Assembly (NCBI GenBank): GCA_017635095.1
Contig: JAGBMA010000125.1
Span: 1 to 33,387, forward strand
Direction of reading: 5' to 3'
DNA length: 33,387 nucleotides
From: Ruminiclostridium sp.
GTDB lineage: Bacteria > Bacillota > Clostridia > Oscillospirales > Ruminococcaceae
The position numbers and the translations under genes are program-made. The notes below the pieces were generated by a model that had not been told where the DNA came from, made no database searches, and saw only the letters and a program-made list of their open reading frames with translations. Below, in pieces: positions 21,520 to 30,020 of this stretch. How positions within the stretch are numbered: position 1 is the first letter of the stretch; every line of letters starts with the position of its first letter.

Positions 21520-22125
21520 ATGTCAAAAGGTATTCTTATAGTCGTATCGGCACCCGCGGGATGCGGAAAAGACACGATACTTGAACAGGCTCTGAAAGCC
21601 AACGACAACCTGTTCTACTCTGTATCGGCTACTTCGAGGGCGATGCGTCCGGGCGAGACCGACGGTGTGAGCTACTATTTCAAGACCCGTGAACAGTTCG
21701 AGGAAATGATACAGAACGGCGAACTGCTCGAATATACGGAGTATGTCGGAAATTACTACGGAACACCGAAAAAGGCTGTTTCGGATATGCTTGAAGCGGG
21801 TAAGGACGTTATACTCAAGATCGAGATCGAGGGCGCGGCGAATGTGAAGAAGATGTTCCCCGAATGCACGATGGTGTTCATACTTCCGCCGTCTTTTGCG
21901 GAACTCGACAGGAGACTGCACAAACGCGGTACGGAGACAGATGATGTGATAAAGCAGAGGCTTGCGACTGCGCGAAAAGAGCTTGGATACGCGAAGAACT
22001 ATGATTACCTGATAACGAACGCGGCTCTTGAGGACGCCGTTGATGACTTTCTTTCCGTGGTTCGTGCAGAAAAATGCCGCCGTGTGAACAGGCCCGGAGC
22101 GATAGAGGAGCTTCTTTCCGAATGA
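21520..22125 (+). CDS. gmk: Guanylate kinase
   Basis: A 201-residue GMP kinase converting GMP to GDP with ATP. The P-loop reads SAPAGCGKDT (10-19). The GMP-binding segment is SVSATSRAMRPGETDGVSYYF, followed by the ELLEYTEYVGNYYGTPK motif, and the lid contains RLHKRGTETDDVIKQRL. The P-loop has Ala instead of the first Gly and Asp-Thr after the Lys, a variant sometimes seen in this family. The gene ends TGA overlapping the priA ATG (ATGA). The rpoZ and coaBC genes often found between gmk and priA are absent here. Confidence 0.95.
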   Translation: MSKGILIVVSAPAGCGKDTILEQALKANDNLFYSVSATSRAMRPGETDGVSYYFKTREQFEEMIQNGELLEYTEYVGNYYGTPKKAVSDMLEAGKDVILKIEIEGAANVKKMFPECTMVFILPPSFAELDRRLHKRGTETDDVIKQRLATARKELGYAKNYDYLITNAALEDAVDDFLSVVRAEKCRRVNRPGAIEELLSE

Positions 22126-24566
22126 ATCCCGGAGATACCCGGTATGCTCTTGTTGCAGTAGAAAAGACAACGTTTGCATTCGATTCTCTGTTCACATATG
22201 AAGTTCCCGGTGAACTCGACATTAAAACCGGTATGCGCGTGATCGTTCCGTTCGGACGTGTGAACAAACATCGTATCGGTGTTGTTTTCGGGTTTACCGA
22301 TAAAAAGCCAGGAGGAGAAGTCAAGCGTATCTTTGCCGCGGCTGATGACGGCAGTTTCCTTACGGAAGAAATGCTGGATATAGCCGGATATATGCATGAA
22401 AGTACACTTTGTACATATTATGACGCTGTGCGCACGATGCTGCCACCGGGATTGGCTGTATATATCAACCGCACTCACACTCTCAATACGAGTGCGGCGA
22501 GACTTGCGCAGGCAGACGGTGAGCTGTCTGATAAGGAAATTGAGCTTGTGGAAGCGGCTTTGGGCTGTGAGAACGAGAAAGCTCTTGAGGAAATGTTATC
22601 CGATCCCGAAAATGCCGCTGTCGTGAAGCTGCTCGCGGAAAAACGCATCGTCATGGTGCATGAGAATGTAAAGCGTAGGGTGGGTGACGAGACCGAAAAG
22701 ACGGTCACTCTTGTCGATCAGTTAAACGATGATCTGAAACTTTCGCCAAAACAGCGGGCTGTGACAGACACGCTTGCCGATGTGGGTGCCGCTTCTTTGA
22801 AGGAGCTCTGTTATCTCTGCGGAGTCACAGATGCTGTCGTGAAGCGGCTTGCTGATAAAGGTGTCGTATGCATAACCGAGACTAAGGTGTCGAGGTCTGA
22901 AAGCGTGAATGCCGTGGTAACGGAAAAGCTCTCGGATATTGTCTTTTCGCCGCTGCAGCAGCGTACCTACGACGGGCTTTTAGGATTGCTTGACGCAGAA
23001 CGCCCGAAATGTGCGCTGCTCCACGGGATAACCGGAAGCGGCAAGACTTCCGTGTTCATAAAACTTATCGAGCATTGTCGGGATATCGGAAAGACTTCGA
23101 TACTGCTCGTGCCGGAAATAGCACTTACTCCCCAGACTGTCGGCAAGTTCCGCAGTCTTTTCGGAAGTTCCGTTGCTATTGTTCACAGCAGTCTTTCCCT
23201 CGGAAAGCGGGCTGATGAGTACAAGCGCATACGCTCCGGCGAAGCCCGCATAGTTATCGGAACGAGAAGCGCGGTTTTTGCTCCCTGCGACAACATCGGG
23301 ATAATCGTTATCGACGAAGAGGGCGAGCATACATACAAATCCGAGATGTCGCCCCGGTATCATGCCCGCGATATTGCAAAACAGCGCTGTTTCAGGCATA
23401 ATGCGCTTCTGCTCCTCGCGTCGGCGACACCGTCATTTGACAGCTACTATAACGCACTCAGCGGACGTTACAGTCTGTTTGAAATGAACGAACGATACAG
23501 CAAAGCCGTGCTGCCGGACGTTGAGATGATAGATATGCGTGTTGAAGCCGAGCGCGGCAACCGCGGTAATTTCAGTGAGGAACTGCTGCATCAGCTTACT
23601 ATCAACCTCGACCGGGGTGAGCAGTCCATGCTGCTGCTGAACCGGCGCGGTTATCATACCTATGTGAACTGCGTGAGCTGCGGGACAGTAGAGGAATGCC
23701 CGAACTGCAATATCCCGCTCACTTACCATAAAGTCAATAACAGCCTGATCTGTCACTATTGCGGGTTCCGGAAACCGATGCCGGTCGCCTGTGAGAAGTG
23801 CGGGAGCAGGTTCATATACTCCTCCGGCACAGGCACTCAGCGCATAGAGGACGAGATAAAGCAGTTTTTCCCGAGTGCCCGTGTGCTTCGCATGGACGCC
23901 GATACGACCATGTCGAAATATTCGTATGAGAAGCGGTTTCGGGAGTTTGCGGACAACGAGTACGATATAATGGTCGGTACGCAGATGATCGCGAAAGGGC
24001 TGAATTTTGAAAATGTCACGCTTGTGGGCGTACTGCTCATAGACCGGTCGCTTTACGCGGGGGATTATCTCGGATATGAGAAGACTTTCTCGCTTATAAC
24101 CCAGGTCGTCGGACGTTCGGGGCGCGGTGACAAGAAAGGCAGAGCTTATATCCAGACATTTTCTCCCGAGCACTACGTTCTTGAGCTTGCAGCAAAGCAG
24201 GATTACAAAGGCTTTTACGAGCAGGAATCCGAAGTCCGCAAAGCGCTTATTTTCCCGCCGTACTGTGATCTTTGCATGATCGCGTTCTCTTCGGCGGAGG
24301 AAGATGCCGTGAATACTGCATCAGTCAGGTTCCGTGACATATTGAAGCGCGTATCGGCGGATCAGGGCAGCGATATGCCTGTCATAATACTCGGTCCCAC
24401 ATCCGGCGGACGGATAAACGGCAGCTTCCGTGCAAAAATAATCGTGAAGTGCCGCAATAACAGAAAGTTCCGCGATATGTTGAGAACGGTGATGCATTCG
24501 GCGGAGAAAATGCATGAATTCAGGAAAGTAAGTTTTTACGTTGATTTCAACGGTGAAATTATATAA
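22122..24566 (+). CDS. priA: Primosomal replication restart helicase PriA
   Basis: An 814-residue superfamily 2 DNA helicase that reloads the replisome at stalled forks. It has an N-terminal DNA-binding domain (about 5-110), a winged-helix region (about 205-270), Walker A GITGSGKT (302-309) and a Walker B segment [14 protein letters not shown] (398-401 is DEEG rather than the classic DEEH). A zinc-binding domain has four CxxC pairs (Cys517/520, 526/529, 544/547, 557/560), followed by helicase motifs [14 protein letters not shown] and [13 protein letters not shown]. The start is the ATG at 22122, overlapping the gmk stop. A longer frame from 22074 lies wholly within gmk. GAGGAG is 11 nt upstream. 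Length is slightly above the E. coli protein. Confidence 0.96.
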   Translation: MNPGDTRYALVAVEKTTFAFDSLFTYEVPGELDIKTGMRVIVPFGRVNKHRIGVVFGFTDKKPGGEVKRIFAAADDGSFLTEEMLDIAGYMHESTLCTYYDAVRTMLPPGLAVYINRTHTLNTSAARLAQADGELSDKEIELVEAALGCENEKALEEMLSDPENAAVVKLLAEKRIVMVHENVKRRVGDETEKTVTLVDQLNDDLKLSPKQRAVTDTLADVGAASLKELCYLCGVTDAVVKRLADKGVVCITETKVSRSESVNAVVTEKLSDIVFSPLQQRTYDGLLGLLDAERPKCALLHGITGSGKTSVFIKLIEHCRDIGKTSILLVPEIALTPQTVGKFRSLFGSSVAIVHSSLSLGKRADEYKRIRSGEARIVIGTRSAVFAPCDNIGIIVIDEEGEHTYKSEMSPRYHARDIAKQRCFRHNALLLLASATPSFDSYYNALSGRYSLFEMNERYSKAVLPDVEMIDMRVEAERGNRGNFSEELLHQLTINLDRGEQSMLLLNRRGYHTYVNCVSCGTVEECPNCNIPLTYHKVNNSLICHYCGFRKPMPVACEKCGSRFIYSSGTGTQRIEDEIKQFFPSARVLRMDADTTMSKYSYEKRFREFADNEYDIMVGTQMIAKGLNFENVTLVGVLLIDRSLYAGDYLGYEKTFSLITQVVGRSGRGDKKGRAYIQTFSPEHYVLELAAKQDYKGFYEQESEVRKALIFPPYCDLCMIAFSSAEEDAVNTASVRFRDILKRVSADQGSDMPVIILGPTSGGRINGSFRAKIIVKCRNNRKFRDMLRTVMHSAEKMHEFRKVSFYVDFNGEII

Positions 24567-24598
24567 GCAATACCGGAAAAGGAAAGGAAAAGATCAAA

Positions 24599-25081
24599 AT
24601 GGCACTCAGAAACATAGTGAAGTTCGGAGACGAGAGACTCAGAAAGAAATGCAGGGAAGTTACGGAGTTCAACGATAAACTCTGGGTAATGCTCGATGAT
24701 ATGTATGAAACGATGAAGGCGTCGGACGGCGTTGGTCTTGCAGCCCCGCAGATCGGCATTCTCCGCAGAGTTGTGGTCATAGACGTGGGCGACGGACCTA
24801 TCGAGCTCATAAACCCGGTCATAACATCTATGCACGGCAAGCAGCGCGAAGTTGAGGGCTGTCTTTCCTCGCCCAACCAGTGGGGATATGTAAAACGTCC
24901 CGCGAAAGTTAAAGTCACCGCGTTCAACCGCTACGGCAAGGAGTTCAAGATAGAGGGGACCGAGCTTCTCGCAAGGGCGCTGTGCCATGAGATAGACCAC
25001 CTCAACGGCGTTCTGTTTACCGATCTCGCGGACGAAATGGTAGAACCGGAAGAAGTTGAAGAAAAGAGAAAGAAGAGATAA
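24599..25081 (+). CDS. def: Peptide deformylase
   Basis: A 160-residue metalloenzyme removing the formyl group from the N-terminal Met of new proteins. All three motifs are intact: GVGLAAPQ (44-51), EGCLS with metal ligand Cys88 (86-90) and HEIDH with His130 and His134 as ligands and Glu131 as the catalytic base (130-134). The C-terminus ends in a Lys/Glu-rich tail. AAGGAAAGG lies about 8-10 nt upstream. It is followed after 3 bases by fmt, the enzyme adding the formyl group, a near-universal pairing. Confidence 0.97.
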   Translation: MALRNIVKFGDERLRKKCREVTEFNDKLWVMLDDMYETMKASDGVGLAAPQIGILRRVVVIDVGDGPIELINPVITSMHGKQREVEGCLSSPNQWGYVKRPAKVKVTAFNRYGKEFKIEGTELLARALCHEIDHLNGVLFTDLADEMVEPEEVEEKRKKR

Positions 25082-25084
25082 AGT

Positions 25085-26026
25085 ATGAAGATCGTTTTTA
25101 TGGGGACTCCCGATTTTGCAGTTCCCTGTCTTGATGCGCTCATAAATGCCGGTCATGAAGTAGCGGCTGTCTTCACCCAGCCCGATAAGCCCAAGAACCG
25201 CGGTCATAAGATGACCCCGCCGCCGGTAAAGGAATGCGCGCTTCTTCACGGCATTCCCGTATATCAGCCCCTTTCTCTGCGCAGAAATAAGAGCGAGGAC
25301 GCCGCAGCCGCGTTCGATACGCTTAAAAGTATAGCGCCGGACTGCATTGTGGTGGTGGCATATGGTCAGATATTGCCGAAAGAAGTACTTGACCTGCCGG
25401 AGTACGGCTGCATAAACGTACACGCGTCCCTTCTTCCGAGATACCGCGGCGCAGCGCCTATCCAGCACTGCATAATAAACGGCGAGAAGGAAACGGGAGT
25501 CACCACCATGTACATGGCGGAGGGGCTCGATACTGGAGACATGATACTCACCGACAGGATCGCTATAGATGAAAAGATGACAGCATCTGAGCTGCACGAC
25601 AGGCTCTCGGAAATGGGGGCTTCGCTTATAGTGAAGACGCTCGATGAAGTCGGAAAGGGTATCGCCCCCCGGATCGCGCAGACAGATGAGAATACCTGCT
25701 ACGCTTCAATGATAACAAAAGAGATGTGCAGGATAGATTTCTCCCAGCCGATAGAGAAAGTTTACGATCTTATACGCGGAATGTCCGCAAGCCCGTGCGC
25801 CTTCACGTTCCTTGACGGTAAGCGCTTCAAAGTGTATTTTGCGGAGAAAACGGATATAAAGACAGACGCTCCGGCGGGAACAGCCGCTGATGACAGGCTC
25901 GGCGTATCCTGCGGCGGATATGTGCTTCGACTGACGGACGTTCAGGCGGAGGGCAGCAAAAGAATGTCCGCTGACGATTATCTCAGAGGAAAGAAAGTCC
26001 CCGCAGGAACAGTCTTCGGGGAATAA
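25085..26026 (+). CDS. fmt: Methionyl-tRNA formyltransferase
   Basis: A 313-residue enzyme transferring the formyl group of 10-formyl-THF to Met-tRNA of the initiator type. The catalytic triad is visible as Asn111 and His113 in CINVHASLLPRYRGAAPIQ and Asp149 in GLDTGDMI. The N-terminus MKIVFMGTPDFAVPCL and the C-terminal OB-fold domain with GVSCGGYVLRLTDVQAEGSKRMSADDYLRG are typical. The start is ATG 25085, whose ribosome binding site lies in the end of def (GAAAGAAG). It sits in the operon priA-def-fmt, as in Bacillus. Confidence 0.97.
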   Translation: MKIVFMGTPDFAVPCLDALINAGHEVAAVFTQPDKPKNRGHKMTPPPVKECALLHGIPVYQPLSLRRNKSEDAAAAFDTLKSIAPDCIVVVAYGQILPKEVLDLPEYGCINVHASLLPRYRGAAPIQHCIINGEKETGVTTMYMAEGLDTGDMILTDRIAIDEKMTASELHDRLSEMGASLIVKTLDEVGKGIAPRIAQTDENTCYASMITKEMCRIDFSQPIEKVYDLIRGMSASPCAFTFLDGKRFKVYFAEKTDIKTDAPAGTAADDRLGVSCGGYVLRLTDVQAEGSKRMSADDYLRGKKVPAGTVFGE

Positions 26027-26035
26027 GGAGATATT

Positions 26036-26770
26036 ATGGGTTTAGCTGCTGCAAATGCAAAAATGGCGATAGACCTTATGTTCGATGTTTTCGCGGGCAG
26101 ATTCTCGGGTCTTGTGCTTATCGGAATGCTCTTATTTTCGGTGTTCTGCCAGATAAAGGTAAAATCCACCTTCAGCAAGTACAATCTTGTAACGCCTGCA
26201 AACAGAATGCGCGCACACGAGGCAGCAAGAATGATACTTGATGACAACGGGCTGTACAATGTGGCAGTCGTACACGTCCCGGGAAATCTTACGGATCACT
26301 ACGATCCCCGCACCAATACGGTGTGTCTCTCCGACAGCACTTACAACATCAACTCGATAGGCGCGATCGGAGTTGCAGCCCACGAATGCGGTCACGCGAT
26401 ACAGTATGCCAGAAATTATACGCCCATAAAGATAAGGCAGACTATCTATCCTGCGGTGAGCTTTTGTTCCACAGCATGGTTCTGGGTTCTTGCGCTGGGA
26501 TTTTTCCTTGAATGGGCTGTTGCAATAGAGGCAGGGATCGCGTTCTATTCTTTCGTTGTACTGTTCCAGCTCGTAACGCTTCCCGTTGAATTCAACGCGA
26601 GCAGGCGGGCGATAGATACTATCTATGCCAACAACATTCTCACCGGATCTGAGCTTGACGGCGCGAGGAAAGTGCTCAGCGCCGCTGCAATGACTTATGT
26701 TGCAAGTTTCCTGACGTCGCTTTTACAGCTGCTCAGACTGATCCTCAATTTCTCAAGAAGGCGGAGCTGA
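26036..26770 (+). CDS. YugP-type membrane zinc metallopeptidase
   Basis: A 244-residue membrane protein of the YugP (Zn_peptidase_2) family. The N-terminal segment (about 25-40) is hydrophobic. The zinc motif HECGH (His116, Glu117, His120) follows at GVAAHECGHAIQYARNY. Two or more further membrane segments lie at about 140-155 and 165-185. The third ligand region FNASRRAIDTIY (about 188-200) has the conserved acidic and Arg residues. A C-terminal hydrophobic stretch follows. Its substrate is unknown. AAGGAG sits about 7 nt before the ATG. In Bacillus and Clostridia this gene is often placed between fmt and rsmB, as here. Confidence 0.92.
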   Translation: MGLAAANAKMAIDLMFDVFAGRFSGLVLIGMLLFSVFCQIKVKSTFSKYNLVTPANRMRAHEAARMILDDNGLYNVAVVHVPGNLTDHYDPRTNTVCLSDSTYNINSIGAIGVAAHECGHAIQYARNYTPIKIRQTIYPAVSFCSTAWFWVLALGFFLEWAVAIEAGIAFYSFVVLFQLVTLPVEFNASRRAIDTIYANNILTGSELDGARKVLSAAAMTYVASFLTSLLQLLRLILNFSRRRS

Positions 26771-26771
26771 T

Positions 26772-28028
26772 ATGAACGGCAGAGAACGGGTGCTCTCGCT
26801 TCTTGTGAGGGCGCAGAAAGACGGGTCATACTCAAATATAGCGCTTGACGCGGAACTCGCTAAGAACAGCAGCGAGAAAGCGTTCATCACCGCCCTTTTC
26901 TACGGTGTGACCGAGCGCAGAATGACCCTCGATCATATAATACGTTCGCACTCGAAGACCGAGTTCGACGATATAGATAACGAAACGCTGCAGCTCCTGA
27001 GAATGGGGCTGTATCAGCTTTTGTATATGGAGATCCCGGAAAGTGCCGCAGTCAATGAGACTGTCGCGCTTGCGCCGGAGCGTTCAAAGGGATTCGTGAA
27101 CGCCGTGCTGCGCGCGTTCATACGTTCGGGAAAACATATCGTCCTTGACGGGCTTGACGAGCTCGGAAAACTTTCGGTAGGTTATTCCTGTGCCCGCTGG
27201 ATAGTAAAGATGTGGGTGAACGAATACGGAGCGGAACGCACAGAGAAGATTCTTGCCGCGTCGTTCGGCAGACCTCCGGTATTTGCCCGGGTAAATACTC
27301 TGGTATGCGACGCGGAGGATCTTGTGTACGAGCTTGCGGAGGACGGGATAAAGTCCGATGTATGCGACGAAAGCGGGAGGTGTGTGGTCATCTCCGGTTC
27401 CGGCAGTATCGAAAAGCTTCGTGCATACAGAAACGGTCTTTTCCATATCCAGGATCTTTCGTCGCAGAAGTGCTGTGAGCTGCTCGCGCCCCGTCCGGGA
27501 GATACGGTCATTGATATGTGCGCAGCGCCGGGAGGAAAGAGCTTCACTGTCGCGGAGCTTATGAACAACAAGGGTGCTGTGTATTCGTCCGACCTGTACG
27601 AGAGCAGGGTAAGGCTCATATCCGACGGCGCGGCACGGCTCGGACTTGACATAGTGAATGCGCGTGTCGCGGACGCCTCGGTGCATAACGATACTCTTCC
27701 CGAAGCGGACAGGGTGCTGTGCGATGTGCCGTGCTCGGGACTTGGTGTTATCCGCCGCAAGCCCGAGATAAAGTACAAGAAGAAGGCTGAGATCGAGGGG
27801 CTCCCGGAGATTCAGCGCAAGATACTGGAAAACGGGGCGGGATATGTGAAGAAAGGCGGTCGGCTCGTGTATTCGACCTGTACTCTGAACCGGGCGGAAA
27901 ATGAGGACGTTGCGGAGTGGTTTGCCGCGGAGAACAGAGAATTTGAGCTGAAAGAGATGAAGACCTTCTTCCCGTGTGAGGACGGCGGCGACGGATTTTT
28001 CTGTGCTGCTTTTGACAGGAAAAGCTGA
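26772..28028 (+). CDS. rsmB: 16S rRNA (cytosine-967-C5)-methyltransferase RsmB
   Basis: A 418-residue two-domain enzyme. Residues 1-125 form a NusB-like RNA-binding domain. The SAM-dependent methyltransferase domain covers about 165-418, with the SAM loop DMCAAPGGKS (248-257). The two conserved cysteines lie in CDVPCSGLGVIRRKPEIK (Cys321, PCS motif) and STCTLNRAENE (Cys370, STC motif). It methylates C967 in helix 31 of 16S rRNA (E. coli numbering). The ATG starts one base after the peptidase stop codon, showing tight operon packing. Confidence 0.96.
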   Translation: MNGRERVLSLLVRAQKDGSYSNIALDAELAKNSSEKAFITALFYGVTERRMTLDHIIRSHSKTEFDDIDNETLQLLRMGLYQLLYMEIPESAAVNETVALAPERSKGFVNAVLRAFIRSGKHIVLDGLDELGKLSVGYSCARWIVKMWVNEYGAERTEKILAASFGRPPVFARVNTLVCDAEDLVYELAEDGIKSDVCDESGRCVVISGSGSIEKLRAYRNGLFHIQDLSSQKCCELLAPRPGDTVIDMCAAPGGKSFTVAELMNNKGAVYSSDLYESRVRLISDGAARLGLDIVNARVADASVHNDTLPEADRVLCDVPCSGLGVIRRKPEIKYKKKAEIEGLPEIQRKILENGAGYVKKGGRLVYSTCTLNRAENEDVAEWFAAENREFELKEMKTFFPCEDGGDGFFCAAFDRKS

Positions 28029-28057
28029 AAAATACATCACATACAGATAAAGGTGAA

Positions 28058-29089
28058 ATGGACAAAAAAGACATACTATCATTGACGCTCCCCGAGCTTG
28101 AAGCGGAGATCACCGCTCTCGGCGAGAAGAAATTCCGTGCGGGACAGCTTTTTGGCTGGCTGCACGAAAAGAAAATAACATCGTTCGCGGAATGCACAAA
28201 TCTCCCGAAAGCGTTCATAGAGCAGCTCGACGCCGATTATTTCATTATGGTGCCGGCGGTGAAAAGAAAGCTTGAATCAAAGATCGACGGAACTGTGAAG
28301 TTCCTCTACGAATTTCCCGACGGCGAGCGTGCAGAAACGGTAATGATGAGCTATAAGCACGGAAACTCCCTTTGCATTTCAACTCAGGTGGGCTGTAAAA
28401 TGGGGTGCAGCTTCTGTGCATCTACGAAAGCCGGCTTTGTCCGTGATCTCGCACCGTCGGAGATGCTTGCACAGGTTTACGGGAGTGAGCGTGAAAGCGG
28501 CAGGAAAGTCGAGAGCCTTGTACTAATGGGCATCGGTGAGCCGCTCGACAATTTCGGCAACGTTCTGCGTTTTTTGCAGCTTCTGTCCTCCGAAAAGGGG
28601 AAGAACATGAGCCTGCGGCACGTTTCGCTTTCTACCTGCGGGATAGTACCGCGCATACGGGAGCTTGCGGATATGAAGACCGGACTCACACTTTCGGTCT
28701 CGCTCCACGCGCCGACGGACGAAAAGCGAAGTGCGATAATGCCGATAAACAAGCGGTACGATACAGCCGAGCTCATAGATGCCTGCAAATATTACTTTTC
28801 ACAGACCGGACGGCGCATAAGCTTTGAATTTGCACTTATTGACGGGGTAAACGATGACGCGGTGACTGCGAAAGAGCTGGTGAAGCTTCTGAAGCCGGTC
28901 TCCCCGTGCCATGTCAACCTTATCCCCGTAAACGAGATAAAAGAGCGTGAATACCGCAAGAGCAGCAGGGTAAAGGAGTTCACGAAGCTGCTTTGCGACA
29001 GCGGTATCAACGCTACCGTCCGCCGTACTCTCGGCGCAGATATAAACGCCGCCTGCGGTCAGCTCAGACGCGATAGTATGGAGAATTGA
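28058..29089 (+). CDS. rlmN: Dual-specificity RNA methyltransferase RlmN
   Basis: A 343-residue radical-SAM enzyme that makes 2-methyladenosine at A2503 of 23S rRNA and often at A37 of tRNAs. The 4Fe-4S ligands are CKMGCSFC (Cys113, Cys117, Cys120). The GEPLDNF loop, SVSLHAPTDEKRSAIMPINKRY and a C-terminal Cys in AACGQL (mechanistic Cys near residue 335) complete the pattern. AAAGGTGA lies just before the ATG. It is the last gene of the maf-side operon, and a new promoter follows. Confidence 0.97.
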   Translation: MDKKDILSLTLPELEAEITALGEKKFRAGQLFGWLHEKKITSFAECTNLPKAFIEQLDADYFIMVPAVKRKLESKIDGTVKFLYEFPDGERAETVMMSYKHGNSLCISTQVGCKMGCSFCASTKAGFVRDLAPSEMLAQVYGSERESGRKVESLVLMGIGEPLDNFGNVLRFLQLLSSEKGKNMSLRHVSLSTCGIVPRIRELADMKTGLTLSVSLHAPTDEKRSAIMPINKRYDTAELIDACKYYFSQTGRRISFEFALIDGVNDDAVTAKELVKLLKPVSPCHVNLIPVNEIKEREYRKSSRVKEFTKLLCDSGINATVRRTLGADINAACGQLRRDSMEN

Positions 29090-29142
29090 CCAAATGCCCA
29101 AAAATATTACACCAATGTAATAAATTTGTAATCATTTTACAG

Positions 29143-29171
29143 TTGATTTATTTGAAAAAAAAGTGTATAAT
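29143..29171 (+). promoter_or_regulatory. Sigma-A promoter of the stp-prkC-rsgA operon
   Basis: TTGATT at 29143-29148 and TATAAT at 29166-29171 are separated by 17 bases. The leader to the stp start is about 55 nt and holds a small hairpin, TGGCA/TGCCA near 29190-29202. A second A/T-rich inverted repeat, ATTACA/TGTAAT, just after rlmN may weaken read-through. Confidence 0.82.
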
Positions 29172-29233
29172 AGATAGGATAGAGATTTGTGGCATTTTGC
29201 CAATAGTAACACCCAAATGAAAGAAGGGTCGGT

Positions 29234-29962
29234 ATGAAATGCTTTTCCAAGACCGATATCGGTCTTAAAAGAACCGAAAATCAGGACAGAGTGTGGACAG
29301 ATATGCTCGAAGAAGACGCGGTCGCAGTTATCCTCTGTGACGGTATGGGCGGAGAGAACGCGGGAAGCGTCGCAAGCGAGATGACTGTTGAATTCATGTC
29401 GGACAGGATCAGAAAAGGCTTCCGCGGCAACATCAACCGCAACTTCATACGAAATCTGCTCATAACCTCGGTGACTGCGGCAAACAGCCTTGTTTTTGAC
29501 CGCGCATCAAAGGAGTCCGATAAGTATGGTATGGGTACGACCTGCGTGGCGGGTATAATCTATGCCGGAAGAGCTTACATAATCAACGTTGGCGACAGCC
29601 GCGCGTATCATATATTCGATGACAGTATCCAGCAGATCACCAAGGATCACACATATGTCAGAAAACTTGTGGAACGCGGAGAGATCACCGAAGAAGAAAG
29701 CCGCATCCACCCCGACCGCAACCGTATAACCCGGGCTGTAGGCGCTGAGCGCAATATTACCCCGGATTATTTCGAGATCGACCTTGAAGAGGGACATATC
29801 CTTCTGTTTTCTTCCGACGGGCTTCACTCTTACGGCGATGACGCGGAAATAGCGGAGATAATCGTTAACAATCCTATCTCCCGCGCCTGTGATCTGCTCA
29901 TAGACTATGCACTCGGAAACGGCGGACGGGACAATGTTTCCGTTGCAGTAGTCGAGGTCTGA
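29234..29962 (+). CDS. stp: PP2C-type Ser/Thr phosphatase (Stp/IreP/PrpC)
   Basis: A 242-residue PPM-family phosphatase that reverses PASTA-kinase signalling. Metal-binding and catalytic motifs in order are TDIGLKRTENQD (7-18), ILCDGMGGENAG with Asp36, KYGMGTTCVAG, NVGDSRAYHI, TKDHTYV and LLFSSDGLHSYGDD, ending GGRDNVSVAVVEV. The protein is entirely cytoplasmic. AAGAAGGG lies about 6 nt before the ATG. It is followed after 58 bases by the kinase gene, the usual phosphatase-kinase pair. Confidence 0.96.
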   Translation: MKCFSKTDIGLKRTENQDRVWTDMLEEDAVAVILCDGMGGENAGSVASEMTVEFMSDRIRKGFRGNINRNFIRNLLITSVTAANSLVFDRASKESDKYGMGTTCVAGIIYAGRAYIINVGDSRAYHIFDDSIQQITKDHTYVRKLVERGEITEEESRIHPDRNRITRAVGAERNITPDYFEIDLEEGHILLFSSDGLHSYGDDAEIAEIIVNNPISRACDLLIDYALGNGGRDNVSVAVVEV

Positions 29963-30020
29963 AAGTCCTGACACACAGACGAACTCAAAGAGAACTGTCC
30001 CATGAAAGGAACTGAGCTTA

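Noticed and set aside
24536-25597. 353-codon minus-strand frame
   Set aside because: It is antisense to def and fmt, both with all catalytic motifs intact.
27084-28082. 332-codon minus-strand frame
   Set aside because: It is antisense to rsmB, whose catalytic cysteines and SAM loop are intact.
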